Origin: Zopfochytrium polystomum
Lineage: Eukaryota; Chytridiomycota; Chytridiomycetes; Chytridiales; Chytridiaceae
Assembly (NCBI GenBank): GCA_025765615.1
Contig: JAIVFJ010000271.1
Span: 18,266 to 82,265, forward strand
Reading direction: 5' to 3'
DNA length: 64,000 bases
Part shown: in pieces, positions 34,736 through 44,795 of the stretch
Numbering within the stretch: position 1 is the first letter of the stretch
Layout: each line of letters opens with the position of its first letter
Made by a program: the position numbers and the translations under genes
Notes under the pieces: model-generated
What the model saw: only the letters and a program-made list of their open reading frames with translations
Database searches by the model: none
What the model was told of the DNA's origin: nothing

Positions 34736-35210
34736 CCTCCCTCCCTCCGGATGGGGTCGCCTTTTGCTGAAAGGCTGCTGCGATACTGCGAGGAGGGAAG
34801 CGCCGTCTGTGAGTTGTGTTGACTGTGTGTGGGAGGAGGGGGGTTTTGCTTCTTTTGAGCCGGCGTCAAAACAAGGACCCGAACAAGTTTGAGAAAATCA
34901 CAACAAAATCGTCAAGGCGGTTTTCAATTGAGAAAAGGACGTTAACGACGACGACGTCGGTCGATGGTTCATGTATTCAAGACGGAGTAACGGAGAGGAC
35001 CTGCAGAGGCTTTGGCTTGAAACCAGCCTAGCGTGGGGGCGAAGATCGCTCTGCCCTCGCGCATACCACCAAAGCAGTCCGAACGCAATTATGAAGATAA
35101 TGAGTTCAAGTAGGAGGAAATAATAGGACCGTCGTCACGACCGGGAAATGCGAGGTGGAGAAAAGTGCGAACGGCTTGAACGATAGGGGAAGGTGTGAGC
35201 TTCCGCACTG
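34736..35210. other. short intergenic interval
   Basis: Lies between the striatin start and the Sus1/ENY2 stop, both on the minus strand. No additional feature seen. Confidence 0.5.
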
Positions 35211-35774
35211 TTACTCAGGGTCTGTCAATGCCTTGCGTATCCGTTGAAGCATTTCCAGTTTGATGTGCTCTGGAACTATGGCTGCAGTAACGGAGGTAGC
35301 GCGATTTCAAAAGAGCGGAAAGGCGCGATTAGGTGGGGTGCAGAGAGTTTGCCAACGTCCGTACCTCGCGCTTTTGGCCCAACTTCAGCGATAAGATCAT
35401 CCACAGTGACTTGTTCAAGGCCCTTCGCTTTCAAGACATCTAAACAGAGGTTCACAATGAACAAGCTGAAGAAGCAATGACCCCGACCCGATGCACAAGG
35501 TTCCCACCTTTGATATGCTGCTTCACCTCATCGCGCCAGCCCACTTCGATAAGTTTCGACCGGAGCAGTTCCTTCAACCTGTTGCAGAGGCGTTAATGTT
35601 CTCCTTGTGTTCAGGCTCAGGAGAAACAGATGCATAAGCAGAATCGCACTTGTCTTTCTCGCCTGTCTTAAGCAGCTTCTGATCTATCAACGCGCGCTGA
35701 AGCCGCTTTCCGTCTGGCGAGACTGGGGAGGTTGCTGCCGCCGCCGAAGTCGCGAGGACGGGGGATTGGGCCAT
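35211..35774 (-). CDS. SUS1: Sus1/ENY2, SAGA and TREX-2 subunit
   Basis: Small helical protein shared by the SAGA deubiquitinase module and the TREX-2 mRNA-export complex. Exons: 35774-35650, 35578-35508, 35439-35365, 35281-35211, with introns of 68-83 nt in matching phase. The N-terminus is a Ser/Ala-rich leader (MAQSPVLATSAAAATSPVSP), followed by the family core: KRLQRALIDQKLLKTGEKDK, LKELLRSKLIEVGWRDEVKQ, KAKGLEQVTVDDLIAEVGPK and VPEHIKLEMLQRIRKAL. 113 aa, slightly longer than the usual ~95-100 because of the leader. The first in-frame ATG at 35772-35774 is used; an internal start is possible. Divergent to the UPF0538 gene, with only 159 bp between start codons. Confidence 0.93.
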
Positions 35775-35933
35775 TGCAGATATTTGTCGCGAACTAGTCA
35801 CAAGCACGTTTGGAATTGCATCGAAGAAATCGACAAACCCTGCCTTCTGCAGCGCAGGACCTGAGAACTTCAACACGACGCAGCCAGCGCGCAGCAACCG
35901 TCAACCGAGCAGCAGCCAGCGTGCACAACACCA
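35775..35933. promoter_or_regulatory. compact bidirectional promoter region
   Basis: The 159 bp between the divergent SUS1 and UPF0538 start codons must contain both 5' UTRs and promoters. CAGC/GCAGC repeats are visible near 35881-35920; no TATA box is evident. The role is inferred from position only. Confidence 0.5.
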
Positions 35934-36803
35934 ATGGCGCCTTCGGATGCCTCTACCACCGTTCCAGATGAGGGCGGCATCGTCATCACTGTCCGCCTGA
36001 TCAAATCGTTCGAGTACCGAAACTTCAAAAACGTCATCCTCAAGCATATCCATCCGGAATCCATGACGGCAGGACAGCTCAAGGAGATGGTGCAACAAAG
36101 TGAGTTCGCACGGGACGTAATCCATCACAGGCTCTCGTTTTTGCCTTTTTTCGATGGGATGTGGTGTGTTCGTGTGTGACATGCACGCCGCCAGGACCAT
36201 TTGTCTGTCGCTGACACACCGTAAACCCTGAAACGTTCAAGAAATAAGAACAGAGTCTGGATACAAGCCCTACCTGAAGAACCAGTTTGGTGAGTCTTTC
36301 CAACTTATTACCACCAGACGCTTGTTTAAGCCATTTAAACATTTTCTTTTGCAGATTCACTGAAACTATACATGAAAGCCCACGGCGCAAAGGTCAGTTT
36401 ACACACTTGACGGCAACATCGATGACACTCACGCAATTGTCTGGATGTTCTTCTTTTCGATCCAGACCTCAAACCTTATCATCAACCTCGATCACGACGA
36501 AGACTGGTTCTTCGACGACTCGAAGACGCTTGCCGAGCTGGGAGTAGGTGGGTCTTATTGCCACATTTTTTGAAGTTTGGGTCTATTTGAGTTGCAGCTG
36601 CGTTCAAGTCGCAATACGGCGACACGAATTCTAACTCCGTTATGTTTCCGCCGTGGAATGCTCTGCGGTGGTGCCCTTGCCCTTCCCACCCGTTCGCTCC
36701 CTTCTTTTTCTCTTTTATTTCAGAGCACGAGACGGAGATCAGTTACTTCAACCGGGCCGAGTACGACGCGTACAAGGCGCACCCAGACACCAAATGGGAG
36801 TGA
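35934..36803 (+). CDS. UPF0538 family protein (C2orf76-like)
   Basis: Conserved eukaryotic protein of unknown function with a ubiquitin-like fold expected. Exons: 35934-36099, 36254-36289, 36355-36392, 36466-36547, 36724-36803; 133 aa. Intron phases agree, and two exons are only 36 and 38 nt. Family signatures: VITVRLIKSFEYRNFKNVIL, GYKPYLKNQFDSLKLYMKAH, SNLIINLDHDEDWFF, LAELGVEHETEISYF and YDAYKAHPDTKWE. Acceptor choice for exon 2 is set by frame (AACAG before AGTCTGG). Length is normal for the family. Divergent from SUS1, suggesting co-regulation but no functional link. Confidence 0.9.
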
Positions 36804-36889
36804 CTTCCCGGTTAATCAATTCAATACGAAGATACCATCGTTTGGAAGGCCCAATTGCTCCAAGGCGATCCAAGAATAGACTCAGAAGA

Positions 36890-36914
36890 CAGTGAGAGAG
36901 ACAGACACAGACTC

Positions 36915-36955
<41 letters not shown>

Positions 36956-37010
36956 GAGAGAGTGAGACAGAGACAGACAGGCAGAGAGAAACGATGAGGA
37001 GCCGAACACA
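36890..37010 (+). repeat. (GA)n microsatellite upstream of deaminase gene
   Basis: GA/GACA repeat tract between the UPF0538 stop and the deaminase start. It probably lies in the promoter or 5' UTR of the latter. Confidence 0.7.
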
Positions 37011-37121
37011 GGCGGACACGAACCCCACCCCATTTCTAATTCCAGTCCGACGATCGCCGACGATCTCCCGAGACGTCGTCGAACAAAAACAGCCCTCCCT
37101 GAGTCGACGCACCCAACGACC

Positions 37122-37790
37122 ATGACTTTCGACCGGGACGCCTTTGACCGCCAGATGATGGCCCTGGCGATCGAGCAAGGTCGGCTCTCGGTGCCCGTCT
37201 CGACCGGGTACTGCGTCGGCGCCGTGCTGGTCCTCGCGCCCCCGTCCCCACTACCGCCACAACCCTCCGTCCCCGCAAACCCCGCCTCCCCACCCGCCTC
37301 GCCGCCCCCACTTTCCGCCGCCCTCGCCGCGACCCCGTCCCTCGTCGCCACAGGCTTCTCGCGGGAAATCCCGGGCAACACTCACGCGGAGGAGTGCTGC
37401 ATCCTAAAGTTCGCAGAGTGCCAGTCGGCGGCAGCCGCTGTCGCCACCGGCGTGGCCTCGCCGGCGTGCATCACGGCGTCGGAGCTGGGAGCGGCGACGG
37501 GCGGCGCGCCGCCGAGGTTCTGGATGTACACGACGATGGAGCCGTGCGCGCAGCGGCTGTCGGGGAACAAACCGTGCGCGGAGCGGCTGGTCGAGATGAA
37601 GGTGGAGAGGGTGATCGTGGCTTCGAAGGAGCCGGGTTATTTCATCGGATCTCCGGTCGGAGACAAGGTGCTGGAGTCCAACGGCATAAAGTCCGAGTAC
37701 ATAACGGGATTCGAGGGTAAGGCTTTAATCTTGCACAATGTGCTCGGGTTCCCTGCTAAGGTGCTTTCCTCAACTCTGACAATCAAATAG
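37122..37790 (+). CDS. Rib2-like pyrimidine deaminase (cytidine deaminase fold)
   Basis: Intronless 222-aa protein. The zinc-dependent deaminase motifs are intact: the NTHAEECCILKF block supplies the His ligand and catalytic Glu (HAE), and TTMEPCAQRLSGNKPCAERL supplies the two Cys ligands (PCxxRLSGNKPC). The 'LSGNKPC' form is characteristic of the fungal Rib2/DRAP deaminase of riboflavin synthesis, which deaminates diamino-ribitylamino-pyrimidinone phosphate. A Pro/Ala insertion of about 40 residues after the first strand and another Ala-rich loop after the HAE motif are unusual but sit in loops. It lacks the pseudouridine synthase half fused in S. cerevisiae Rib2. Another related deaminase activity cannot be excluded. 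Confidence 0.8.
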   Translation: MTFDRDAFDRQMMALAIEQGRLSVPVSTGYCVGAVLVLAPPSPLPPQPSVPANPASPPASPPPLSAALAATPSLVATGFSREIPGNTHAEECCILKFAECQSAAAAVATGVASPACITASELGAATGGAPPRFWMYTTMEPCAQRLSGNKPCAERLVEMKVERVIVASKEPGYFIGSPVGDKVLESNGIKSEYITGFEGKALILHNVLGFPAKVLSSTLTIK

Positions 37791-38018
37791 ATGCATGCAA
37801 AGCTCTAAATGCACACCTGACCAAATAGGCCCACTCATATGCCCCGTCCTTCTTCTTTGCTGTTGTGTTGCTGCACGGTCCCTTCTTTTTCTCACTTTGG
37901 GTACTCCCGATTGGAGCTCAATCTTGCTTTTTTTTTTTTTTTTATTGCTTGTGTTGTAGCCGACCCTTTAATTAGATTGAGACCCGCAACCGGGCCGTTT
38001 CCCCACCCGACCAACCTC

Positions 38019-38480
38019 TCACCGCAGCTTGCTCTTATGCTTCTCCATACACGCAGTGTACAGCTTGAGCTGCTCCGAGCAAGTCAGCAAGGCTTTCCGT
38101 CCGACATCGCTCTCCTGTTAGTATATTGTTGTCAAAGCAGTCACAGAAAATTACTTCCTCCGAAAGCTCCTCCGCACTGTTCGGTCTTAAATTCGACTTA
38201 CGCCGTTTGGAATGGAGTTGGCGTTGAAGCAGTTGAAGAAGGCGTCGGAAACATCTGCGCACTAATCCACACGCGAAATTGGGATGGGGAAATCGGGTGC
38301 TCATTAGATGGAACGTGAACGATCGCGAGAGATCCAACTGGCACAGCCGTGCCCCGATTGCAAAGAGGGTCGAGTTCGACCGTGCGCGTGCAGTTGGCGT
38401 TTCGCGGGTGTTTTTACCTTGCGAAGCTTGAGTGGGAAGAAAGGCGGCAGCCTCAGATCGTCGATGATGGTGCTTGACAT
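38019..38480 (-). CDS. twin CX9C (CHCH) small protein, probably mitochondrial IMS
   Basis: Seen only by splicing: exons 38480-38418, 38261-38202 and 38114-38019 give 72 aa with matching phases. The product has exactly two CX9C motifs, C-ADVSDAFFN-C in exon 2 and C-SEQLKLYTA-C in exon 3, separated by 20 residues. This is the helix-hairpin pattern of proteins imported and oxidised by Mia40/Erv1 in the mitochondrial intermembrane space. The spacer contains SIPNGESDVG and the C-terminus is MEKHKSKLR. Such proteins often assemble respiratory complexes; I cannot assign a specific member. Convergent with the deaminase gene, stop codons 229 bp apart. Confidence 0.75.
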
Positions 38481-41400
38481 GGTGGGTCGCGAGTTTTCCC
38501 AATCCCCAAGATAAGACAATTTGGTCCAACCAAAGAGAGTTTCGGTCCTGAGGAACCACTGAATTTTGAACGCTCGGTGGGACACTTCCTTCGCACGTAA
38601 ACCGAAGCACGGCAAGAGTAGAATAAACTTCACAATGAACAGGTAAATACGGGACGGTAAGGAGATGGAGGATAGATGGTTGTGTGCGTAGTAGCTGGAC
38701 AGTCTGGGCAAAATGCAAAAAAGACCGCCGTTGCCCGCCACCCCAAGGATCAAGCCAGCCTATTTCTATTCATGAGATTGGCCGTGCTTACTATGTTTCT
38801 CGCTGTCCTTCCCGGTTCGCTGGATAGCGAAGAAGAACCGTTCGCCCACTCATCCTTACATGCACCACCCGTTTGCCTTCCTTCATTTCCTTGCTCCGCG
38901 AGAGCGGCCTCACGTTTGATGCGTGCCGCAAAATCAGAGGCTTACCTCAGCCGACGCGTTCGAGACGCCTCTTGCCGAGCGAACTCAAGGCCATCACGCT
39001 CTTTCCGCACGACTGAGAAGACCCTATTCGTAGGTCGCCTTGCCGTCATTCGCCTCTGTGACCGCCTCAATCTTGAAACCTTTCGTCTTGCCCGGCCCCT
39101 TCAACTAACGCAGTGGCCGCCTCCAAGGACGAAGCATGCCCTCTGCAGGATCTACTAAATGTTTAGAAGTTCTGGCGGTAGAATGCGGTGGTGGATGGAA
39201 GTGCAATCGTTTATAATCAATAAACGCACGGCTGCGGCTGGCTTAGAAATTGGTTGTTGTAATGTGGAGCTCATAAAGCATAATGGTGGACGGAGAGGGA
39301 GGGGCAGCGGCGGCCGTGTTCTCTCTCCCTCTCTCCCTCTCTCCCTCTCTCTCTCCGAGGTGAGTGGTTAAGAAGTGGAGCGGAGCTTTTGTGGGACTGC
39401 AAGCTTTCGGGTGGTGCTTTTTATGTTGCTATAGGCCAGGTTGAGGCCGTTACCGTAAAACCAGCAGAATCTGCCGGTGTTCCATTAGGGAGTTGTGGCG
39501 CTCCAGGAGGAGCCCTTGAAGGAGCCCTCCCCTCGGTGCAAATCCGCCTCCGAGGTTGGTTCGTATTCGTCCTGTCCGACGAACCCATCATCTCCAGAAT
39601 CCCTCTAAAGCCATTCCTGTAAAACTTGGAGGATCCGCCGCCAGGGATCTCTCCGCCGGAAAGTCTTGCTGCGGGCAACCAGCACAGCCGAGGCCACTTC
39701 AGCAGAAGACAATAGGCAAGCGGCTGAGAAAGCAGGAGTGGCAGTAGCAGCAGTAACACCAGCCTCATCTACACAAGTGAAGAGGGAGAAGCTTTGACGA
39801 GCTCATGGATGTGGTCTTACTGAAAAGTCGCTCTTTCGACGATCCGATGATCAATAGAACTGCAACTTTCTCCGATGCATATACAATCTTTCTTTGTGTT
39901 GTGTGCCGACAACTGGGCCTCCTGTTACGTATAATTTACATATGGCTGCCGCTAGACGTGCTATAGACGATTGTTGCATTGGAAATTAGGCTAATCGTCC
40001 TGCTTTCCGTCCAGCTTAATCGAGGCTTTTAGCCCCAGCATCAAGCCGACAGGATCTGTTGGCGTTGCGGCGATCGAAGAGGAAGCCTCGAAACTGTCAG
40101 TACCCTCGTACAAGATCAGCCCTCAAGGTTGGTTTGCGCCAACTCCGTTGAGCCCCCAGCCTCCCTCAAAGTCATTTCCCATTTGATAAGAAAAATTCGC
40201 AGAGAGAGGTCTATCCGTCGCAAAGTCTTGTTGAGTGGCTGGGAAAGCAGTAGTAGAAGCTGCAGTAGCACTAGTCATATCTACGCAAGTAGCATTGACG
40301 CGCTCATCATATATTTATCTAATTTGCAGCGCGAAGCAGATCGTTGGACGAAGTTTCTCTGGTCAACACATGGAAGTTGTTTCCTGGCTTTCGACATGAA
40401 ACTACGCTGCCGGAAGAATGCCACTATTACTTATCGTCGCGACTTATTTGCACGTATCTCCGGTACAGCGTCGTTTTCGCTTTTACCTGTTGTGCGCGAA
40501 CGCCTGAAAGAGAGACAAAAAAAAAAAAAAAAAAACAAACAAAATTCGATCCAGCCGATCACGTCTCCCACCGCCGGCCCAGTAAAATCTATTTGTGCTT
40601 CCACCGGGACGGCAAATCGGTCCAACACTAAGTGTCACAGCGGCGCTGACTCGGGCAGTCTGGCGTAGATAAACGCCCATTTCGCGCCGTCAGACCATAC
40701 TAGCATTCGAGGCTTTCAGCTCTCGTTGCCCGCACCCGAAACTCGAATCCTGACATGTGGAAAACTGCCGTCCAATCTTTCGCTTTTTCGGCTTCGTCTG
40801 CAATACCGAATATGATTGAAGCCGAGCACGTGGTGATGCTGGGGTACACAGTTTTACTTTCCTTTTTTCACTCTCGTCTGGTTTCCAGCTATATTTCTTG
40901 CTATGTGGAATGCATCGGTCTACAACTGTGGTTCAAATCGTCCCCTCAAGAATAAGGCACGAAGAATTGTGCGCCACACTCCCCACGCGTCGGGGCCGCC
41001 TCCCATCCCCCTTTCCAGCGGCTGAGGATGGCCGCGCCAGCCTAATTCAATCAATCCATGGAACTGGCTTATTCTGTTTGTTGCCGTCCCTCCTCGTTCG
41101 ATGGAGAGATTTCGAAGAAGAACCCTTTCCCCCCAACTCCCCAAACCTTCCCCCCCAACTCCCCATATCTCTCGTATGCTCCTACCCGCCTTATGCCCTT
41201 TCCTTGCACCGTGAAAGCGGTCTCACGTTTGATGCGTGCGGTGCAAACGGGGGCTTCCCTTCAGCCGACCCGTTCGAGACGCCTTTTGCAGAGCGTTGAC
41301 CAGACGTTCGTCGGTCATTGAACCAACATTCAGAATACCAGCTCTTGGCTACATGCTCTTTCCGCTCTCCCTCCAACAACTCATTCCTCACTTTTGAAGC

Positions 41401-41638
41401 GTAATTTCCTCTTTCTAAGGGCCACCTTCAAATCAAGTACTTTTATCCATTGAGCAGCCATCGTGGCATCATCATCGCCATGACCCCCGATACTGAGTCG
41501 AAGATAAGGGCAAGTTGTCTCACTTTCTCTTTTGCTCAGAAATGAGTTGACTCACGTGACACACACATTCCTTGACGCCGAGACTACGACGACGACGACG
41601 ACGACGACGACGACACCGCCGGGCGAGACGACAGCCAG
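38481..41638. repeat. interval with diverged duplicated blocks (X-Y-Y-X)
   Basis: Two pairs of similar segments in the same orientation: X1 (about 38795-38990) with X2 (about 41090-41310), and Y1 (about 39420-39840) with Y2 (about 40005-40320). X1/X2 share the block 'CTCACGTTTGATGCGTGC' followed by a 'CGTTCGAGACGCC' block. Y1/Y2 share 'CAAAGTCTTG'/'GGAAAGTCTTGCT' and flanking sequence. Minus-strand frames look partly coding (RKERDGLEFARQEASR; KTKGFKIEAVTEANDG) but I could not build a complete gene. Probably degenerate paralogues. Confidence 0.4.
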
Positions 41639-43102
41639 ATGGGCCATCACAACCCGCAGCTGCGGCTGCAACAGCAGCAGCAACAACGAATGCGCATTTA
41701 CTGCCGTCTCCCACCGGAAATCGCTCCCGTCGTGTGCGCCTACCTCCGCGGACTCTCCCGCTTCCACCTCGCGACCGTGGCCCGCCTGCGTCCGGCGCAG
41801 ATGCAGGCGTATTGCGACGCCTACCCGTTCGCCCTCGACACCGCCACGGCGCGCGGCGGTCTCGAGCTCCTCGACCTGCTCCGCGATCATTATACCCTCC
41901 TCTCCCCGCCCCGCTACAGCGCTGCCGCGCTCGCCCACGCATCCCGTGCGGGCAGCGTCGCTCTGCTTCGATGGTGGCACGAACGAAGCGGCCTCAAGCT
42001 CGTCTACAATCGCACGGCACTGGATAACGCCAGCGCTCTCGGCCACCTGCCCGTGCTCCAGTGGTGGATGGACAGCGGCCTCACTCTGCGCTACTCGTGT
42101 TTGGCCGTCGATCTCGCAAGCGAGAACGGCCACGTCCACGTCCTGGACTGGTGGGCACGCGCTGCCCGTCCGAAATGGAGCGGAAGCACCAGTGCCAGCA
42201 CCAACACCAACACCAACGGCAGAGGCCTCGACTTCCGATACACTGAACGCGCCCTCACAGTAGCCGTCAAGCGCCGCCACGCGCATGTCCTGCGGTGGTG
42301 GCGCGACAGCGGCCTCGACCTCGTCGGGCTCGAGGCCGAGGTCGCCAAGGCATGCGCGTGCGGCAATGTCGACACCCTCAGCCTGCTCCTCCGCGAAATC
42401 GGCGCGGACCACCTCCAGCGCTGCGACCCGGACGAAGCCGTCGCGCACGGGCACGTCGCCGTGCTCCGCTGGTGGAAGGACAGCGGGCTGCGGCTCGCCT
42501 GCTCCGCCGCGAGCGTCGACACCGCCAGCCGCGACGGACACGTTGCAGCGCTCGAGTGGCTGCGGCGCGAAGCCGCACCGCCGCTACCCTACACGACCGA
42601 CGCCGTCGATGACGCGTCGGCGCGCGGCGAAGTGGGCGTCCTGCAGTGGTGGAAGGACAGCGGGCACCCGCTCAAGTACACGGACCGCGCCGTGGACGAC
42701 GCGAGCGCGGCGGGGTGCGTCGCGTCGCTGCAGTGGTGGCGTGACAGCGGGCTCGCGCTCAAGTACTCGCAAAAGGCGGTCAACCGCGCGAGCGCCGAGG
42801 GCCACGTCGCCGTCCTGCGGTGGTGGAGGGACTGCAGCGGCCTCCCGCTCAAGTACGGCCTCGCCGCCGTCGACTCGGCGAGCGAGAACGGCCGCGTCGA
42901 CACGCTGCGCTGGTGGAGGGACAGTGGGCTCGAGCTCAAGTTTACGCAGTGGTCGATCCACTCCGTGCCGCGCCCCGTGGTCGCGTGGTGGAAGGAGAAC
43001 TGCCCTGACGCAAAGAGACTGCGCGTCGAGCAGTGGATCAGGGAAAGGCTGGACGACGGGTCTGATCTGGAGGATGATTCCGAATGGGTGAGCGACGATT
43101 GA
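41639..43102 (+). CDS. ankyrin-like 'WWxDSGL' repeat protein
   Basis: Intronless, 487 aa, strongly GC-rich. A short polar, Gln-rich leader precedes an F-box-like helix region (RIYCRLPPEIAPVVCAYLRG). It is followed by about nine repeats of ~34 residues with consensus 'xAVDxASxxGHVxVLxWWxDSGLxLKY': ALDNASALGHLPVLQWWMDS, AVDLASENGHVHVLDWW, AVAHGHVAVLRWWKDSGLRL, AVDDASARGEVGVLQWWKDS, AVDDASAAGCVASLQWWRDS, AVNRASAEGHVAVLRWWRD and AVDSASENGRVDTLRWWRDS. They resemble ankyrin repeats in which the second helix ends in WW. The C-terminus is acidic (DDGSDLEDDSEWVSDD). The architecture (F-box-like start plus repeats) would fit a substrate adaptor, but that is inference. The start could also be the ATG just after the Gln run. 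Confidence 0.85.
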   Translation: MGHHNPQLRLQQQQQQRMRIYCRLPPEIAPVVCAYLRGLSRFHLATVARLRPAQMQAYCDAYPFALDTATARGGLELLDLLRDHYTLLSPPRYSAAALAHASRAGSVALLRWWHERSGLKLVYNRTALDNASALGHLPVLQWWMDSGLTLRYSCLAVDLASENGHVHVLDWWARAARPKWSGSTSASTNTNTNGRGLDFRYTERALTVAVKRRHAHVLRWWRDSGLDLVGLEAEVAKACACGNVDTLSLLLREIGADHLQRCDPDEAVAHGHVAVLRWWKDSGLRLACSAASVDTASRDGHVAALEWLRREAAPPLPYTTDAVDDASARGEVGVLQWWKDSGHPLKYTDRAVDDASAAGCVASLQWWRDSGLALKYSQKAVNRASAEGHVAVLRWWRDCSGLPLKYGLAAVDSASENGRVDTLRWWRDSGLELKFTQWSIHSVPRPVVAWWKENCPDAKRLRVEQWIRERLDDGSDLEDDSEWVSDD

Positions 43103-43144
43103 GCGTATTATCCAGAAAGAGCTTTGGAGGTGGTGGCCGAATTG

Positions 43145-43161
43145 AATGAATGTGTGTGTGC

Positions 43162-43238
<77 letters not shown>
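43145..43238 (+). repeat. (TG)n microsatellite
   Basis: An almost pure TG tract about 80 bp long immediately 3' of the repeat-protein gene. ORFs through it (CVCVCV / THTHTH) are artefacts. Confidence 0.95.
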
Positions 43239-43489
43239 AGCGGCGACCGGGCCTTGGCTTGGATTGCTGGGTCGCGAACTTGGAAAACGCTTTGCCTGAC
43301 AACTTCTTGGCACACTACTCTATTTGTGGTTCCAGGGATTGTTTTGTAATTGGAGAACATTGTCAGACAGATCTAGGCGGGATGACTACGCGCGGAAGAG
43401 GGTGCGTTCGGTCGCAGGTCGACGGGCCGCCCGGGGTTCAGGGGATCTCGGGTCTTGCGCTTCTTGTTCCTCGATTGGTTGGGGCCGCA

Positions 43490-43765
43490 CTTGGCGTGGC
43501 TGCGGTGTTTCCTTTTTCTTTTGAGTTTCCCTTGGAGATCCAGGAGGGAAAGCGAATAACATACTACAACTAACTTTATTGGACTGTTGACTAGGGGGTG
43601 TGTTTTGACCCTACAACTTTGCCTAGTCCATGAAATATCCATACTCTGCCACAGCATAAGCGTTTCTCCTTTTGGCTTGATTTTTCATGAGGCGACAGAG
43701 TAATAAGGAGCGAGATCAAGCGAGATCAAAGTACTCACTCACTCAGAGTAGACTGTTCACACATA
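43490..43765 (-). repeat. dispersed repeat fragment, inverted relative to 26.4 and 27.5 kb
   Basis: On the minus strand this segment matches 26415-26515 (+), sharing GGACTAGGCAA and CAATAAAGTTAGTT with an AATAAA poly-A-like signal. It also matches 27543-27570 (+), sharing AACAGTCTACTCTGAG. It probably represents an LTR or UTR of a second retroelement family. Confidence 0.55.
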
Positions 43766-43777
43766 TGTTGTGGTAGG

Positions 43778-44132
43778 TGTTATGAATCACCCTCTGGAAA
43801 CCTCTGGAACTTCTAGAATATTCCTTCATGGAACCTTCTGGAACCTCTGGAACCTTCTAGAACATTCCTTCATGGAACCTTGTGGAACCTTCTGGAACCT
43901 TCTTTGCTTTCCTGACTTGTCTTGTTGTCATTGGTATCATTGGTATCATTGTATTACTAATTGCTCTTTCTGGAACTTTCTTTGAGTCTTGACAAGGAAG
44001 ACTCTCAAAAGGTATAAAAGGGGGATGGGGGACCTGTCCCATCCCTCAAGTGAATTATTGTTTCCAAAACAATCATCACTCCTCTCAGTTCCTTCTCTAC
44101 CTTGCCTTGCCTTGTCCTGCCATGTTCTGACA
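43778..44132 (+). mobile_element. solo LTR, copy 2, with perfect 5-bp target duplication
   Basis: Same family as 25747-26054. It begins TGTTATGAATCACC and ends TTCTGACA, flanked on both sides by GTAGG (43773-43777 and 44133-44137), a perfect target-site duplication. The HSE-like GAA/TTC array is longer here because of an internal duplication of about 50 bp. The TATA box (GGTATAAAAG) is at about 44011-44020. With no internal region and an intact duplication, this is a solo LTR formed by recombination. Confidence 0.88.
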
Positions 44133-44269
44133 GTAGGCGTAGCTAAACAAGTAGCTGTCTGCAATGCGAGTAATGTCTCAATATTTTAGGTTTGAAGACT
44201 GCAAAGTGCAAACCTCATGCTTAGAAAAATAGGATTTTGACGTTGGACTTCACCTGAGATAATGGGGTC

Positions 44270-44298
44270 ACAAAAAAAAAAAAAAAAAAAAAAAAAAG
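44270..44298 (+). repeat. poly-A run
   Basis: A run of about 25 A residues just downstream of the solo LTR; a poly-T run follows at 44340-44355. Confidence 0.8.
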
Positions 44299-44795
44299 AG
44301 GCCTACCAACTTCCCCAAGGACCCCTCTCAAGTGAAATTTTTCTTTTTTTTTTTTTGGCCTTCCTCAACCTCTCTTTCCTATGTCACTAACACCGCAAAT
44401 GATAACCAATCGCCACATGGGGCATACCGCCTGCAAAGAGGAAGAGTGAATGAATATTTTGATGCTGAATTTCATATGATGTGCTCGGAAATGCTGTCTG
44501 AGAATGAAGATTTATTCCAGCACACCTACACTAACGTTTTTTTGGTAGAGTATTCCAGCCCATCACTGACTGGCGAAACCCTTGGGATAGCAAGCTGAGA
44601 TAGCTCTTTGGGATATCCTCTCGGACTTTTCTTAAACAATCCAGGCATTTGGGTCAAGAAATAATATTTTGGGGAGCATAGAAGTTCACCAACCCAACAG
44701 TAGTTTGGCAGAAGCACGCTACTCACGCACCTGCATGACCACTCAACGCCCTCCATGTCCATCTTGCAGAAGACCAGCGCTGCACACTGCGCCCT

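Noticed and set aside
39421..39768. ORF with an apparent signal peptide (MRLVLLLLLPLLLSQPLAYC)
   Set aside because: It lies in duplicated block Y1; the paralogous block Y2 favours a different frame, so the signal peptide is probably accidental.
41552..42541. 329-codon minus-strand ORF opposite the WWxDSGL gene
   Set aside because: Antisense shadow of a GC-rich repeat gene; the plus frame shows the clear repeat consensus.
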